Counted from the stretch's first letter, positions 30,128 to 40,480 are shown. The stretch is 64,000 nt of DNA from Massilia timonae CCUG 45783 (GCF_000315425.1 NZ_JH992922.1:793560-857559), one strand, 5' to 3'. Notes: generated by a model from the letters alone, not told the origin. Translations and numbers: made by a program.

Positions 30128-30379
30128 ATGGCATTGCTTTCATTCCTCTTCCCCGAAAAAAAGAAGAGCGCGACAGCCGCCAAGGAACGCCTGCAGATCA
30201 TCATCGCACGCGAACGGACCAACCGCGCCGGTCCGGATTTCCTGCCGGCCCTGCACCAGGAGCTGATCGCCGTGATCTCGAAGTACGTCAAGGTCAATCC
30301 CGACGACATCAAGGTCTCGCTCGACCGCCAGGGCAACCTGGAAGTGCTGGACGTGAACGTGGTGCTGCCGGATACCTGA
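30128..30379 (+). CDS. minE: Cell division topological specificity factor MinE
   Basis: 83 aa, starting [15 protein letters not shown] (membrane-targeting N-terminus). The anti-MinCD segment is [10 protein letters not shown], and the dimerisation domain is the C-terminal half ([18 protein letters not shown]). Stimulates MinD ATPase and sets the pole-to-pole oscillation. ATG at 30128 lies in a GTGAGATG context next to the minD stop, so translation is probably coupled. Confidence 0.97.
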   Translation: MALLSFLFPEKKKSATAAKERLQIIIARERTNRAGPDFLPALHQELIAVISKYVKVNPDDIKVSLDRQGNLEVLDVNVVLPDT

Positions 30380-30402
30380 GCGGCAAGGCCCTTCGCCCGA
30401 CG

Positions 30403-30430
30403 ATGCCCGCCTGGTGCGGGCATTTTCTTT
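30403..30430 (+). terminator. Terminator after minCDE
   Basis: Stem ATGCCCGC / GCGGGCAT with loop CTGGT, followed by TTTTCTTT, 23 bp after the minE stop. Confidence 0.88.
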
Positions 30431-30582
30431 GGTGCCGAGCATAGTAGCAGTGAGACGATCGGGCAATTATTAGTGAAATCCGAGCATTCAAAGTATCGAC
30501 GGGCCTGCCTATACTGGATTCATGGCTGCAACACATCGGACAGCCAGCCACACCCGACGAACTTTCGACAAGGAGCTTCACC

Positions 30583-31119
30583 ATGACCCGTCTCGCCTCC
30601 CGCCCCGTCCCGGACGCCACCGGCGCCGCCGCCCAACTGTTCAGCGCCATCCGGGGCGCCGTCGGCAAGGTGCCGAACGCCTACCGCGACATCGGCAGCA
30701 ACAGCCCGGTGGTGCTGGAATCGGTGCTGGCCCTGGACGCCAGCCTCAAGAAAACCACGCTGTCGGCGCGCGACGTCGAAGTCATCAAGCTCGCAGTCAG
30801 CGCCGTCAACGGTTGCGACTACTGCGTGGCCGCCCACAGCCTGATGGGCAAGATGGCCGGCTTGTCCCCCGATGCGCTGGCCGCCGTGCGCCAGGGCCAG
30901 GCCACCGGCAATGCCCGCGAAGACGCGCTGGCGGAGTTCGCGCGCCACCTGGTGACGACCCGCGGCACCGTGGACGCGAGCAGGATCGAGGCGGTCAAGG
31001 CGGCCGGCGTGAGCGATGCCCAGATCGTCGACCTCACCCTGGCGATCACGGCGATCACGCTGACGAACCTGTTCAACCGGATCAACGATACGGTGGTCGA
31101 TTTTCCGAAGGTTGCCTGA
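30583..31119 (+). CDS. Carboxymuconolactone decarboxylase / AhpD-like protein
   Basis: 178 aa, all-alpha. The CMD core carries the redox pair in NGCDYCVAAHSLMGK (CxxC followed by His), as in AhpD-like peroxidase partners. The ALSP-region and LTLAITAITLTNLFNRIND match the family's C-terminal helices. Likely a small peroxidatic or disulfide-exchange protein. ATG at 30583 follows AAGGAGCTTCACC, a strong Shine-Dalgarno. Single gene. Confidence 0.87.
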   Translation: MTRLASRPVPDATGAAAQLFSAIRGAVGKVPNAYRDIGSNSPVVLESVLALDASLKKTTLSARDVEVIKLAVSAVNGCDYCVAAHSLMGKMAGLSPDALAAVRQGQATGNAREDALAEFARHLVTTRGTVDASRIEAVKAAGVSDAQIVDLTLAITAITLTNLFNRINDTVVDFPKVA

Positions 31120-31161
31120 ACGCGCGGGGACTGCGCCGCCACGCGTCCGGGCCCCCTCGCC

Positions 31162-31776
31162 TTACATCACCAGCACCGGCTCCTTCGCCGGTCCGCTGAC
31201 CGCGCCGCCATTGACCTGTACAGTGGCGGCGTCATCGTTCTCCTCCACCGGCTGCGGCGCTTCGCCCGCGGACTCGGCCCGCTCCAGCTCCTGCACCACC
31301 TTGACGCAGGCTTCCACGTGCTGCGCCCCCATCCGCTTGAACAGCGTGTAGCCGATCGCCGCCGACGCGATCTGGCCGGCCAGCGGCACCATCTTGGCCG
31401 TGGTCTTGACCGCCATGCGGCCGGCCACGACCCGGAACAGGCGCGCCACCGCGCCGCGCGTCACCAGTTTGCCGACCAGCATGCCGCCCACCGACGCCGC
31501 CGCCTTGTAGGCGATCACGCGCATGCGTGGGTTGAGGCGCTCGATCTGCTTCTGGGTCAGGCCGAATTCGGCATTGATCTGGTCGACCAGGGCCGCGAAG
31601 CCCGTGATGTCGGCCAGCAGGTCGAGGCCGGGCACCGGCACCGCGGCCACCGCCGCCGACATGGCGGCGCGTTTCTTGACCAGGGCCAGGCACTGGATGC
31701 GGGTGGTCTCGATGGCGGCGCCGCTGACGGGCACGCGATCCTCGGGCACCGTCACGTTTTTACGTGTAAACAACAT
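31162..31776 (-). CDS. Hypothetical membrane-associated helical protein (DUF697-like)
   Basis: 204 aa. A central region (about 35-165) with AAVPVPGLDLLADITGFA, GLTQKQIERL and PLAGQIASAAIGYTLFKRMG resembles the helical C-terminal domain attached to some GTPases (DUF697-like), here without the GTPase. Two or three hydrophobic helices suggest membrane association; the C-terminus is acidic and low in complexity. ATG at 31776 has Shine-Dalgarno GAGGGGTAAATT. Divergent from the response regulator gene. Family match is by pattern only. Confidence 0.65.
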   Translation of the reverse strand: MLFTRKNVTVPEDRVPVSGAAIETTRIQCLALVKKRAAMSAAVAAVPVPGLDLLADITGFAALVDQINAEFGLTQKQIERLNPRMRVIAYKAAASVGGMLVGKLVTRGAVARLFRVVAGRMAVKTTAKMVPLAGQIASAAIGYTLFKRMGAQHVEACVKVVQELERAESAGEAPQPVEENDDAATVQVNGGAVSGPAKEPVLVM

Positions 31777-31954
31777 AATTTACCCCTCTACATTATCTGA
31801 ATGACATATGAAATTCAGTCTACGCCTTTAGCGAGATTTACTGCGTGGTCCCCTTAACACAACAGTCTTATAGTACAAATGTCACCTTTTGGTGTCTGGG
31901 CGAAGTTTATCAGTAGCATCGTTTTGTGAAAGTCTGATATATTTGGTTTAACTT

Positions 31955-31972
31955 TGTAGGAATCTTCCTACA
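31955..31972. promoter_or_regulatory. Palindrome TGTAGGAA-TC-TTCCTACA upstream of the response regulator
   Basis: An 8-bp perfect inverted repeat with a 2-nt centre, 28 bp before the ATG at 32001. The core TAGGAATCTTCCTA resembles sites of LuxR/FixJ-type regulators (RcsB boxes, BvgA heptads). Candidate operator, or a leader hairpin. Confidence 0.55.
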
Positions 31973-32000
31973 TAGGCAACCAAACAACATTTCGCCCGTC

Positions 32001-32690
32001 ATGAAGATCGCCGTACTGGAGCAAGACCGCCCCCAAGCTGACCTGATTTGCCAGGTCCTCAGCGCTGCTGGCCACAGCTGTCAATCGTATGACAGCGCCA
32101 AGGAGCTGCTGGGGCAGCTGCGCAAGGACAGCGCCGACATGCTGGTGATGGACTGGAATGTCCCCGATATGGAAGGCACCGAAGTGCTGCGCCGCGCCAA
32201 GGAAAAGCTGGCGTCCGCCGCGCCGACGATGTTCCTGGTCGGGAATAACGCCGAAGACGACATCATCGCCGGCGTCACCGCCGGCGCCGACGACTACCTG
32301 GTCAAGCCGCTGCGCCGCGGCGAGCTGGTGGCGCGCGTCTCGGCCCTGCTGCGCCGCGCCTATCCGTCGCAGAACAGCGCCGAGCAGCTGCAGTTCGGCC
32401 CGTACACCTTCGAGACCCGTCCCGGACGGCTGCTCAAGGACGGCTCGGTGATCGACGTGACCCAAAAAGAGTTTTCGCTGGCGCTGCTGTTCTTCCGCAA
32501 CATCGGCCGCCCGCTGTCGCGCGCCTACATCCACGAATCGGTGTGGGTCCGCGAAAACGACGTGCCGTCGCGCACCATGGATACCCACGTTTCGCGCGTA
32601 CGCAACAAACTCCATCTGCGGCCGGAGAACGGCTTCCGCCTCGTGCCGGTCTACAGCTATGGCTACCGGCTGGAAAAGCTCGGCGCCTGA
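32001..32690 (+). CDS. OmpR-family response regulator
   Basis: 229 aa. Receiver domain with Asp51 (VMDWNVPDMEG) as the phospho-acceptor and Lys in DYLVKPLRR. C-terminal winged helix (about 128-226) with QKEFSLALLFFRNIGRPLSR and RTMDTHVSRVRNKLHLRPENGF. Unusual in position 8-9: EQD rather than two clear acidic residues (E7 and D9 are spaced), so the acidic pocket is slightly atypical. No histidine kinase is adjacent, making it an orphan regulator. The upstream palindrome may mark autoregulation or control by another regulator. Confidence 0.9.
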   Translation: MKIAVLEQDRPQADLICQVLSAAGHSCQSYDSAKELLGQLRKDSADMLVMDWNVPDMEGTEVLRRAKEKLASAAPTMFLVGNNAEDDIIAGVTAGADDYLVKPLRRGELVARVSALLRRAYPSQNSAEQLQFGPYTFETRPGRLLKDGSVIDVTQKEFSLALLFFRNIGRPLSRAYIHESVWVRENDVPSRTMDTHVSRVRNKLHLRPENGFRLVPVYSYGYRLEKLGA

Positions 32691-32709
32691 AACCCTGACA
32701 GCAAGAAGG

Positions 32710-32715
32710 TATAAT
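32710..32715 (+). promoter_or_regulatory. Candidate -10 box TATAAT for hemA
   Basis: A perfect TATAAT 36 bp before the hemA ATG, with only a weak -35 (CCTGAA). Position is right for the hemA-prfA transcript. Confidence 0.4.
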
Positions 32716-32750
32716 GGCCCCAGTCCATTGACCTTCGCCCTCCCTCCGAA

Positions 32751-34025
32751 ATGCAACTGCTTGCCGTCGGCCTGAACCACACCACAGCACCGGTCTCGCT
32801 GCGCGAGCAGCTGGCGCTCGCGCCCGATCAGATCGGCACGGCGGTGCAGTCGGCGCGCGGCTGGTTCGCGCGCCAGGGGTCGGTCGGCGGCGAAGAGGCG
32901 GCGATCCTGTCGACCTGCAACCGCACCGAGCTGTATGCGGCGACGAGGCTGCCCGATCCCCTCGACGCTTCCGCCCAGTTCCTGGCGCATTATCACGCCC
33001 TGAACTACGCCGAGCTGCGCCCCCACCTCTACCTGCTGCCGCAGGACGACGCCGTGCGCCACGCCTTCCGCGTCGCGTCGGGCCTGGACTCGATGGTGCT
33101 GGGCGAGCCGCAGATCCTGGGCCAGATGAAGGATGCGGTGCGCACCGCCGATGCCGCCGGCGGCCTGGGCACCTATCTGCACCAGATGTTCCAGCGCACC
33201 TTCGCGGTGGCCAAGGAAGTGCGCACCACCACCGAGATCGGCGCCCACAGCGTGTCGATGGCCGCCGCTGCGGTGCGCCTCGCGCACCGCATCTTCGACC
33301 GCATCGCCGACCAGCACGTGCTGTTCATCGGCGCCGGCGAGATGATCGAGCTGTGCGCGGCCCACTTCGCGGCCCAGAACCCGAAATCGGTCACCATCGC
33401 CAACCGCACCATGGAGCGCGGCGAGGCGCTGGCCGCGCGCTACAACGGCCGCGCGATCCGCCTGGCCGACCTGCCGGACAACCTGCAGCAATTTGACATC
33501 GTCATCTCGTGCACCGCCTCGACCCTGCCGCTGATCGGCAAGGGCCTGGTCGAGCGCGCGGTCAAGGCGCGCCGCCACCGCCCGATGTTCATGGTCGACC
33601 TGGCCGTGCCGCGCGATATCGAACCCGAGGTCGCGCGCCTGGACGACGTGTTCCTGTACACGGTCGACGACCTGGCCCAGGTGGTGCAGACCGGCATGGA
33701 AAGCCGCCAGGCCGCCGTGCGCCAGGCCGAAGCCATCATCGAGACCCGGGTCCAGTCCTTCATGCACTGGGTCGGCGACCGCGCCGTGGTGCCGGTGATC
33801 CGCGACCTGCACGAATCGGGCGAGGCATTGCGCCAGGCCGAGCTGGAACGCGCGCGCAAGATGCTGGCGCGCGGCGACGATGCCGAAGCCGTGCTCGAAG
33901 CGCTGTCCAAGGGCCTCACCGCCAAGTTCCTGCACGGCCCGCAACAGGCCCTGCACCAGGCCCAGGGCGACGACCGCGCGCGCCTGGCCACCCTGCTGCC
34001 GCAGCTGTTCCGCGGCCGCCGTTAG
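32751..34025 (+). CDS. hemA: Glutamyl-tRNA reductase
   Basis: 424 aa. N-terminal catalytic domain with [13 protein letters not shown] and the nucleophile Cys in [17 protein letters not shown] domain with [11 protein letters not shown]-terminal dimerisation helices from about 320. Reduces glutamyl-tRNA(Glu) to glutamate-1-semialdehyde, the first step of C5 haem synthesis. ATG at 32751 gives the standard [10 protein letters not shown]. prfA follows 99 bp downstream, the usual order in betaproteobacteria. Confidence 0.97.
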   Translation: MQLLAVGLNHTTAPVSLREQLALAPDQIGTAVQSARGWFARQGSVGGEEAAILSTCNRTELYAATRLPDPLDASAQFLAHYHALNYAELRPHLYLLPQDDAVRHAFRVASGLDSMVLGEPQILGQMKDAVRTADAAGGLGTYLHQMFQRTFAVAKEVRTTTEIGAHSVSMAAAAVRLAHRIFDRIADQHVLFIGAGEMIELCAAHFAAQNPKSVTIANRTMERGEALAARYNGRAIRLADLPDNLQQFDIVISCTASTLPLIGKGLVERAVKARRHRPMFMVDLAVPRDIEPEVARLDDVFLYTVDDLAQVVQTGMESRQAAVRQAEAIIETRVQSFMHWVGDRAVVPVIRDLHESGEALRQAELERARKMLARGDDAEAVLEALSKGLTAKFLHGPQQALHQAQGDDRARLATLLPQLFRGRR

Positions 34026-34124
34026 CGCCCGATCCTCCCGGCGGCCCCGCCCGCCATGCGCGCCAGCTCGCGCAACCCGGCCCTTCGCTGCGGCCATCCG
34101 ACCATCTTCATACCGAGACTGCCC

Positions 34125-35201
34125 ATGAAACCTTCCATGCTGTTCAAGCTGGACCAACTCGCCAACCGCCTCGTCGAGCTGGATGAACTCCTGATGAGCG
34201 AAGGCGCCACCGCGAACATGGACAGCTACCGCAAGATGACGCGCGAGCACGCCGAACTGACGCCGCTGGTGGGCGTGTACTGCCAGTACCAGGGCGCGCT
34301 CGCGGATACCGAGGCGGCCCGCGAGCTGCTGCAGGATCCGGACATGAAGGACTTCGCCCAGGAGGAAATCGAGGCCGCGAAGGAACGCATGGCGGGCCTG
34401 GAACTCGAGCTGCAGAAAATGCTGCTGCCGAAGGACGCCAACGACGAGCGCAACATCTTCCTCGAGATCCGCGCCGGCACCGGCGGCGACGAATCGGCCC
34501 TGTTCGCGGGCGACCTGCTGCGCATGTACACCCGTTTCGCCGAGCGCAATCGCTGGCAGGTCGAGATGGTGTCCGAGTCGCCCTCCGACCTGGGCGGCTA
34601 CCGCGAAGTGATCGTGCGCGTGGTGGGCCATGGCGCCTATTCGAAGCTCAAGTTCGAATCGGGCGGCCACCGCGTGCAGCGGGTGCCGGCCACCGAAACC
34701 CAGGGCCGCATCCACACCTCGGCCTGCACGGTGGCGGTGATGCCCGAGGCCGACGAGGTCGAGGACGTCGACATCAACCCGGCCGACCTGCGCATCGACA
34801 CCTACCGCGCTTCCGGCGCCGGCGGCCAGCACATCAATAAAACAGATTCTGCAGTGCGTATTACCCACCTGCCGACCGGCCTGGTGGTGGAATGCCAGGA
34901 CGACCGCAGCCAGCACAAGAACAAGGCCTCGGCCATGAAGGTGCTGGCGGCGCGCCTGAAGGACGCCCAGCTGCGCGAGCAGCAGTCGAAGGAAGCGGCC
35001 ACCCGCAAGAGCCTGATCGGCTCGGGCGACCGCAGCGAGCGCATCCGCACCTACAACTTCCCGCAGGGCCGCCTGACCGACCACCGCATCAACCTGACCC
35101 TGTACAAGCTCGATTTCATCATGGACGGCGACCTGAAGGAGCTGACCGATGCGCTGGCCCAGGAACACCAGGCCGAATTGCTGGCGGCGCTCGGTGACTG
35201 A
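34125..35201 (+). CDS. prfA: Peptide chain release factor 1
   Basis: 358 aa from ATG 34125 ([12 protein letters not shown]). Contains the GGQ peptidyl-hydrolysis loop ([16 protein letters not shown]), with the Gln methylated by PrmC, encoded two genes downstream. The anticodon-like recognition domain includes [20 protein letters not shown]. Terminates translation at UAA and UAG. An in-frame ATG at 34137 is possible but gives a truncated start. Confidence 0.97.
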   Translation: MKPSMLFKLDQLANRLVELDELLMSEGATANMDSYRKMTREHAELTPLVGVYCQYQGALADTEAARELLQDPDMKDFAQEEIEAAKERMAGLELELQKMLLPKDANDERNIFLEIRAGTGGDESALFAGDLLRMYTRFAERNRWQVEMVSESPSDLGGYREVIVRVVGHGAYSKLKFESGGHRVQRVPATETQGRIHTSACTVAVMPEADEVEDVDINPADLRIDTYRASGAGGQHINKTDSAVRITHLPTGLVVECQDDRSQHKNKASAMKVLAARLKDAQLREQQSKEAATRKSLIGSGDRSERIRTYNFPQGRLTDHRINLTLYKLDFIMDGDLKELTDALAQEHQAELLAALGD

Positions 35202-35202
35202 T

Positions 35203-35223
35203 AACTTAAGTCATTGTTAAGTT
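35203..35223. repeat. Inverted repeat AACTTAA-N7-TTAAGTT after prfA
   Basis: Perfect 7-bp arms directly past the prfA stop. AT-only stem without a T-run, so a poor terminator; it may bind a protein or be a weak mRNA 3' structure. Confidence 0.5.
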
Positions 35224-35317
35224 GCCAGATTGAAAATGCACGACGTCGGGCGTAGCCGCTTCATGCGAAAATAAGCGCTTGCTCCGCCCCTTGGTACACG
35301 TTCTGAGAAAGCCACGC

Positions 35318-35800
35318 ATGCCTACCAACCGCCAGGTCCTGTTCGCCATCTCGTCGATCTCGTTCGCGCTGATCGCCGTCGCCCTCTATCTGCAGCACAT
35401 CATGGAGATGCGGCCCTGCCCGCTGTGCGTGATCCAGCGCTACATGTTCCTCGCCATCGGCGTGTGCACGCTGGTATCGGCCATCAGCGGCAAGGTGCGT
35501 GAAGGCACGATCCTGGCCCTGCTGGCGGCCTTCGGCGGCCTGTACACGGTCGGCAAGCACCTGTACGTGATCGCCAATCCCGGCTTCTCGTGCGGTATCG
35601 ACCCGATGGAAACGATGCTCAACAAGATCCCCACCGCCGAATACCTGCCGTGGCTGTTCCGCGCCGACGGCCTGTGCGAAGGCGCGACCGACGCCATCCT
35701 GGGCCTGGCCATCCCGCAATGGTCGGCGGTCTGGTTCGTGGTGCTCACCGTGCTGCTGGGCTGGGTGCTGCTGCGCCACTTCCGCGCCAAGCGGGCATGA
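35318..35800 (+). CDS. dsbB: Disulfide bond formation protein B
   Basis: 160 aa, four membrane spans. First periplasmic loop has CPLC (RPCPLCVIQRY), and the second carries Cys in FSCGIDP and GLCEG. It reoxidises DsbA and passes electrons to quinone in the inner membrane. ATG at 35318 gives MPTNRQVLFAISS. It lies between prfA and prmC, and its TGA overlaps the prmC ATG (ATGA), implying translational coupling with prmC. Confidence 0.94.
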   Translation: MPTNRQVLFAISSISFALIAVALYLQHIMEMRPCPLCVIQRYMFLAIGVCTLVSAISGKVREGTILALLAAFGGLYTVGKHLYVIANPGFSCGIDPMETMLNKIPTAEYLPWLFRADGLCEGATDAILGLAIPQWSAVWFVVLTVLLGWVLLRHFRAKRA

Positions 35801-36618
35801 TCGAGGCCGGCGCCACCCTCGGGCAGGTGCGGCTGTCGCTGCCGCTCGATCCGCTGGAAAACCGCATCCTGCTGTGCCATGCGCTGCGCCTGCCGCGCGT
35901 GGCCCTGATCACGCAGTCGGAACGCGTGCTCACCCCTGAAGAAGCGGCGCTCCTGGCGGCGCTGGTGCAACGCCGCCTGGACGGCGAACCGATCGCCTAC
36001 ATCGTCGGCGAGCGCGAATTCTTCGGGCTGCCGTTCAAGGTGACGCCGGCGGTGCTGATCCCGCGTCCGGACACCGAACTGATCGTCGAACTCGCGCTGG
36101 AGCGCCTGGCGCCGCAGCAGCGCGTGCTCGACATGGGCACCGGCAGCGGCGCGATCGCCGTCGCCGTTGCCCACACGCGGCCCGACGCCGACGTCACCGC
36201 GCTCGACGTGAGCGAAGAGGCGCTGGCCGTCGCGCGCGTCAATGCCGCCGCCAACGGCGCGCGCGTGCGCTTCCTGCGCAGCGACTGGTACGCAGCCCTC
36301 GGCGCCGAGCGCTTCCACCTGATCGTCTCGAACCCGCCCTATATCGTGGCCGGCGACCGCCACCTGATCGAGGGCGACCTGCGCTTCGAGCCGATCGACG
36401 CCCTGACCGACCATGCCGACGGCCTGTCCGACCTGCGCACCATCGCCGATGGCGCGGCGGCGCACCTGGAACCCGGCGGCTGGCTGCTGCTCGAGCATGG
36501 CTACGACCAGGCCGAGGCGGTGCGCGGCCTGTTGAGCGCGCGCGGCTACGGCGAGGTGCGGAGCTGGCGCGACCTGGCCGGCATCGAACGGGTCAGCGGG
36601 GGCCGCCGCGGTGCCTAG
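35797..36618 (+). CDS. prmC: Peptide chain release factor N5-glutamine methyltransferase
   Basis: 273 aa. N-terminal helical domain, SAM-binding motif VLDMGTGSGAIAVAVA and the NPPY catalytic motif (LIVSNPPYIVAG). Methylates the GGQ glutamine of release factors such as the PrfA encoded upstream. Starts at an ATGA overlap with dsbB. Length and motifs are standard. Confidence 0.95.
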   Translation: MIEAGATLGQVRLSLPLDPLENRILLCHALRLPRVALITQSERVLTPEEAALLAALVQRRLDGEPIAYIVGEREFFGLPFKVTPAVLIPRPDTELIVELALERLAPQQRVLDMGTGSGAIAVAVAHTRPDADVTALDVSEEALAVARVNAAANGARVRFLRSDWYAALGAERFHLIVSNPPYIVAGDRHLIEGDLRFEPIDALTDHADGLSDLRTIADGAAAHLEPGGWLLLEHGYDQAEAVRGLLSARGYGEVRSWRDLAGIERVSGGRRGA

Positions 36619-36685
36619 GGCGCCTGGGGCGCGCACGCCTGGGAATGGACTTGTTAAAATGACCAGTCCTGATTCCGGAGCATGC

Positions 36686-38719
36686 ATGCGCATCCTGTTC
36701 GCCTCTCTCGTCCTGCTCGCCCCGCTGCATGGCGCCGCCGCCGTGCCGCCCGCGCCGGCCGCGCCGCCTGCCGTCACCCAGGATGCGCCTGGCGAGCAGC
36801 CGTCAAGGCTGGCGGCCCGGCTCTACGAGCGCGACTGGCAGTGGCAGTTGCGCCATGCGCCCGAAAAGGCCACCGCCCTGGGCGAGCATCGCTACAACGC
36901 CTGGCTGTCCGACACCTCGCTGGCGGGACGCGCGGCCGCGCTCGAGCACGAGCGCGCCATGCTGGCGGCGGCGCAGAAGATCGACCGCGCGCAGCTGGTT
37001 GGTGAAGACCGGGTGTCGTACGACCTGTTCGTGGCCGACAAGGAGCGCCTGATCGCCGCCGGCGCGCTGACGCCCTTCGATCCGCTCCCGATCACCGCCT
37101 ACGACGGTCTGCAGGTGCGCTTGCCGCGCCTGGTCGCGCAGATGCCGTTCGCGACCGACGCCGACTACCTGACCTATCTGGCGCGCCTGCAGGCGCTGCC
37201 GGCCCACGTCGACGGCCTGATCGAGCAGCTGCGCGCCGGCAAACAGGCCGGCTGGACGATCCCGAAGCCCGCCGTCGCGCAGGTAGCAGACGCCTTGCGC
37301 GCGCTGCGCGAAAAGCTGGCCGAAGGACCGCTCGGCGCGCCCTTCCGGCGCATCCCGGCGACCATCGCGCCCGAGGTGCGCGAGCAGTTCCGCGCGGCCG
37401 GCAAGGCAACCCTCGAACAGCAGGCGGCGCCCGCCCTGCGCAAGCTCGAGGACTTCCTGCGCCAGGACTACGTGCCCGCCGCACGCGACAGCATCGGCGC
37501 CGCGGCGCTGCCGGGCGGCCCCGCGTGGTACGCCCAGCTGGTGAAGGACAGCACCACCACCGCGATGACGCCTTCCCAGGTGCATGCGCTCGGCCTGCAA
37601 GAGGTGGCGCGCCTGCGCGCGGACATCGAGCGCCTGATCCCGCGCACGGGCTTTCGCGGCGGCTTCGCCGAGTTCATCGCCTTCGCGCGCAGCGACCGGC
37701 GCCTGTTCTTCGTCGACGCGGCGGCCCTGCTCGACCGCTACCGGCGCACGCTGGCGCTGGCCCAGGCGCGGCTGGGCCGCGTGGTGACGGTCGTCCCGGC
37801 GGCCGGCATCGTCGTCAAGCCGATGGGCGGCGACGGCGCCAGCCAGCCGGCCGCCTATTACGAGGCCGGCAGCGCGGCGCGCACCGCCGCGCTGGTGGTC
37901 GACACGGCGCGCCTGGACGCGCGTCCGATCTGGCAGGTCGACACCGTGGCCCTGCACGAGGCGGTGCCCGGCCACCACCTGCAGGTGGCGCGCGCGCAGG
38001 AACTGGACCTGCCGGCGTTCCGGCGCCACGGCTGGTACGACGCCTACGGCGAAGGCTGGGCCACCTATGCCGAAAGCCTGGGCCCCGAACTCGGCCTGTT
38101 CCAGGATCCGTTCTCGCTGTTCGGCCACCTCAACGAAGAGATGTTCCGCGCCGCGCGCCTGGTGGTCGACACCGGCATCCATTCGCTCGGCTGGACGCGC
38201 CAGCAGGCGATCGACTACCTGAACACGCATACCGCCAATCCGCCGCTGGACAACGAGGCCGAGGTCGACCGCTATATCGCGCGCCCGGGCCAGGCGCTGG
38301 GCTACAAGATCGGCCAGCTGCGCATCCTGGCGCTGCGCACCCAGGCGCGCTCCGCGCTCGGCAAGCTGTTCGACCTGCGCCGCTTCCACGACGCCCTGCT
38401 CGGCGGCGGCGCGCTGCCGCTGGCCGAGCTGGAACGCCGGATGGGCCTTTGGCTCGTGGCCGAGAAGGATCCCGCCACGCGCGCCGGCGCGCCGCAGGCC
38501 GCGGCCGCCCCCGATGCCGAGTTCAACGCCGAATTCGCATCGCGGCCGGAGCCGACCTGGATGCCCGCCTTCGAATTCGATTTCGTGCTCGACGGCGAAC
38601 TCCCGCCGGGCTACGACCCGGGCCCGGCGCCCGATTTCGCGCCGCCGTCCCTGCCTGCTCCGCCGCCTGCCAGCAAATCGTTCCGGGCGCCGCTCTGGGA
38701 TGCGCCTTCGCCTGAATGA
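36686..38719 (+). CDS. DUF885 family zinc metallopeptidase-like protein, exported
   Basis: 677 aa. Signal peptide MRILFASLVLLAPLHGAAA; then the DUF885 helical domain. The zinc-type motif is in VALHEAVPGHHLQ, with GEGWATYAESLG downstream supplying the likely third ligand Glu. Probably a periplasmic or secreted peptidase. C-terminal tail is rich in Pro. ATG at 36686 has CCGGAG upstream at 5-6 nt; in-frame codons further upstream lack signal-peptide character. Confidence 0.88.
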   Translation: MRILFASLVLLAPLHGAAAVPPAPAAPPAVTQDAPGEQPSRLAARLYERDWQWQLRHAPEKATALGEHRYNAWLSDTSLAGRAAALEHERAMLAAAQKIDRAQLVGEDRVSYDLFVADKERLIAAGALTPFDPLPITAYDGLQVRLPRLVAQMPFATDADYLTYLARLQALPAHVDGLIEQLRAGKQAGWTIPKPAVAQVADALRALREKLAEGPLGAPFRRIPATIAPEVREQFRAAGKATLEQQAAPALRKLEDFLRQDYVPAARDSIGAAALPGGPAWYAQLVKDSTTTAMTPSQVHALGLQEVARLRADIERLIPRTGFRGGFAEFIAFARSDRRLFFVDAAALLDRYRRTLALAQARLGRVVTVVPAAGIVVKPMGGDGASQPAAYYEAGSAARTAALVVDTARLDARPIWQVDTVALHEAVPGHHLQVARAQELDLPAFRRHGWYDAYGEGWATYAESLGPELGLFQDPFSLFGHLNEEMFRAARLVVDTGIHSLGWTRQQAIDYLNTHTANPPLDNEAEVDRYIARPGQALGYKIGQLRILALRTQARSALGKLFDLRRFHDALLGGGALPLAELERRMGLWLVAEKDPATRAGAPQAAAAPDAEFNAEFASRPEPTWMPAFEFDFVLDGELPPGYDPGPAPDFAPPSLPAPPPASKSFRAPLWDAPSPE

Positions 38720-38796
38720 GGGGCGCCCGAACGCGCAGTCCGTTTTTCGGTTAATCTCTGCACCAACCGAACTGGCAGTATAAGAAAGGAAACACT

Positions 38797-40392
38797 GTGT
38801 CGAACCAATTCAACCGCCGCCTGGCCCTGCTCGACGACGACGACCACCGCGCCCTGCTGGGCCAGGGCCTGCGCGGCATCGAGCGCGAGACCCTGCGGGT
38901 CGACGCGCAAGGCCGGCTGGCGCGCACCCCGCACTCCCCGGCGCTCGGTTCGGCCCTGACGCACCCGCACATCACGACCGACTACGCCGAGGCGCTGCTG
39001 GAATTCATCACGCCGGCCGAGCACGACATCGCGCTGGCGCTGCACCGCCTCGATGCGATCCACCGCTACGCCTACGCCAAGCTGGGCGACGAAATGCTGT
39101 GGGGCGTGTCGATGCCGGGCGAACTGCCGCCCGAGGAAGAGATCGAGATCGCCTGGTACGGCAAGTCGAATATCGGCATGCTCAAGCACGTGTACCGGCG
39201 CGGCCTGGCGCTGCGCTATGGCAAGGCCATGCAATGCATCGCCGGCATCCACTACAACTATTCGCTGCCGGAACGGTTGTGGCAGCTGTTCGCGCAAGAA
39301 GAAGGGATCACCGAGGAACGCCGCCATGCGCTGCGCGACTTCCAGTCGGAAAGCTATATCGCGATGATCCGCAACTTCCGCCGCTATTCCTGGCTGCTGA
39401 TGTACCTGTTCGGCGCGACGCCGGCGCTCACCACCAGCTTCCTGCGCGGCCGTGAGCACCAGCTCGAGACACTGTCCGACGACACCCTGTACCTGCCGTA
39501 CGCGACCAGCCTGCGCATGAGCGACCTGGGTTACCAGAACGACGCCCAATCCGGCCTGCGTCCGCACGAAAACAGCCTGGAAAGCTATGTCACGAGCCTG
39601 ATGGATGCGGTCAACCGTCCCTACGAGCCTTATGCCAAGCTGGGCACCAAGAAAAACGGCGAGTGGATCCAGCTGTCGACCAATGTGCTGCAGATCGAGA
39701 ACGAGTATTACTCGACCATCCGACCCAAGCGCGTGATCCGCACCGGCGAGCGTCCGGTCCAGGCCCTGTGCAATCGCGGCGTGCAATACATCGAGGTGCG
39801 CTGCCTCGACGTCGACCCGTTCGAACCGGTCGGCATCGCCCTCGATACCGGCCGCTTCCTGGACGCCTTCCTGCTGTTCTGCGCGCTCGAGGAAAGCCCC
39901 CTGATCAGCGCCCACGACAGCCAGCTGCACGCGCGCAACTTCGCGCGCACGGTCAAGGAGGGCCGCCGCCCCGACCTGACCCTGACCCGCGACGGCGTCG
40001 AGGTGCCTTTGACGGAATGGGCGCTGGAACTGATCGAGCGCATCCGTCCGGTGGCGCAGCTGCTGGACGACCAGCACAACGAGGGCGACGTGCACCAGGG
40101 TTCGCTGGCCAGGCAGAAGGCGAAGATCGAGGATCCCTCGCTCACCCCGTCGGCGCGGGTGCTGGAAGAAGTGCGCGCGCTCGGCTCGGCCGCGGCCTTC
40201 GGCCTGCAGCAGAGCCGCCTGCATGCGGCCACCTTCCGCGACAGCCCGCTGATGCCGGCCGAGGAAGCGCTGTTCGACGAGATGGCGGCCAACTCGCACG
40301 CCGAGCAGGCGAGCATCGAGCAGACGGACACCGGCAGCTTCGACGACTTTGTTGCGGCCTACAATTGCAGTAGGCTATGCTCCAACAACTAA
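38797..40392 (+). CDS. gshA: Glutamate-cysteine ligase
   Basis: 531 aa, proteobacterial GshA type. Landmarks: [41 protein letters not shown], and ITPE-like and FYLQ-like regions replaced by [13 protein letters not shown]. Catalyses ATP-dependent joining of glutamate and cysteine, the first step of glutathione synthesis. Start GTG at 38797 is preceded by AAGGAAACACT. gshB is not adjacent. An HDAC-like gene follows 88 bp downstream. Confidence 0.96.
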   Translation: MSNQFNRRLALLDDDDHRALLGQGLRGIERETLRVDAQGRLARTPHSPALGSALTHPHITTDYAEALLEFITPAEHDIALALHRLDAIHRYAYAKLGDEMLWGVSMPGELPPEEEIEIAWYGKSNIGMLKHVYRRGLALRYGKAMQCIAGIHYNYSLPERLWQLFAQEEGITEERRHALRDFQSESYIAMIRNFRRYSWLLMYLFGATPALTTSFLRGREHQLETLSDDTLYLPYATSLRMSDLGYQNDAQSGLRPHENSLESYVTSLMDAVNRPYEPYAKLGTKKNGEWIQLSTNVLQIENEYYSTIRPKRVIRTGERPVQALCNRGVQYIEVRCLDVDPFEPVGIALDTGRFLDAFLLFCALEESPLISAHDSQLHARNFARTVKEGRRPDLTLTRDGVEVPLTEWALELIERIRPVAQLLDDQHNEGDVHQGSLARQKAKIEDPSLTPSARVLEEVRALGSAAAFGLQQSRLHAATFRDSPLMPAEEALFDEMAANSHAEQASIEQTDTGSFDDFVAAYNCSRLCSNN

Positions 40393-40480
40393 GTTCCGGT
40401 AGGCTGTAGTTCGACGGGGCGCGCCAGCGCCGCCACGGCCGCTCGCGCTTACCGCTTGACTCCGCAGCCCCGAGGACCAC

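Noticed and set aside
31968..35168. Very long open frame on the minus strand across hemA and prfA
   Set aside because: It is antisense to two certain genes; long antisense frames are common in GC-rich codon usage, and the composition (His/Gln/Arg/Ala/Val) is typical of such shadows.
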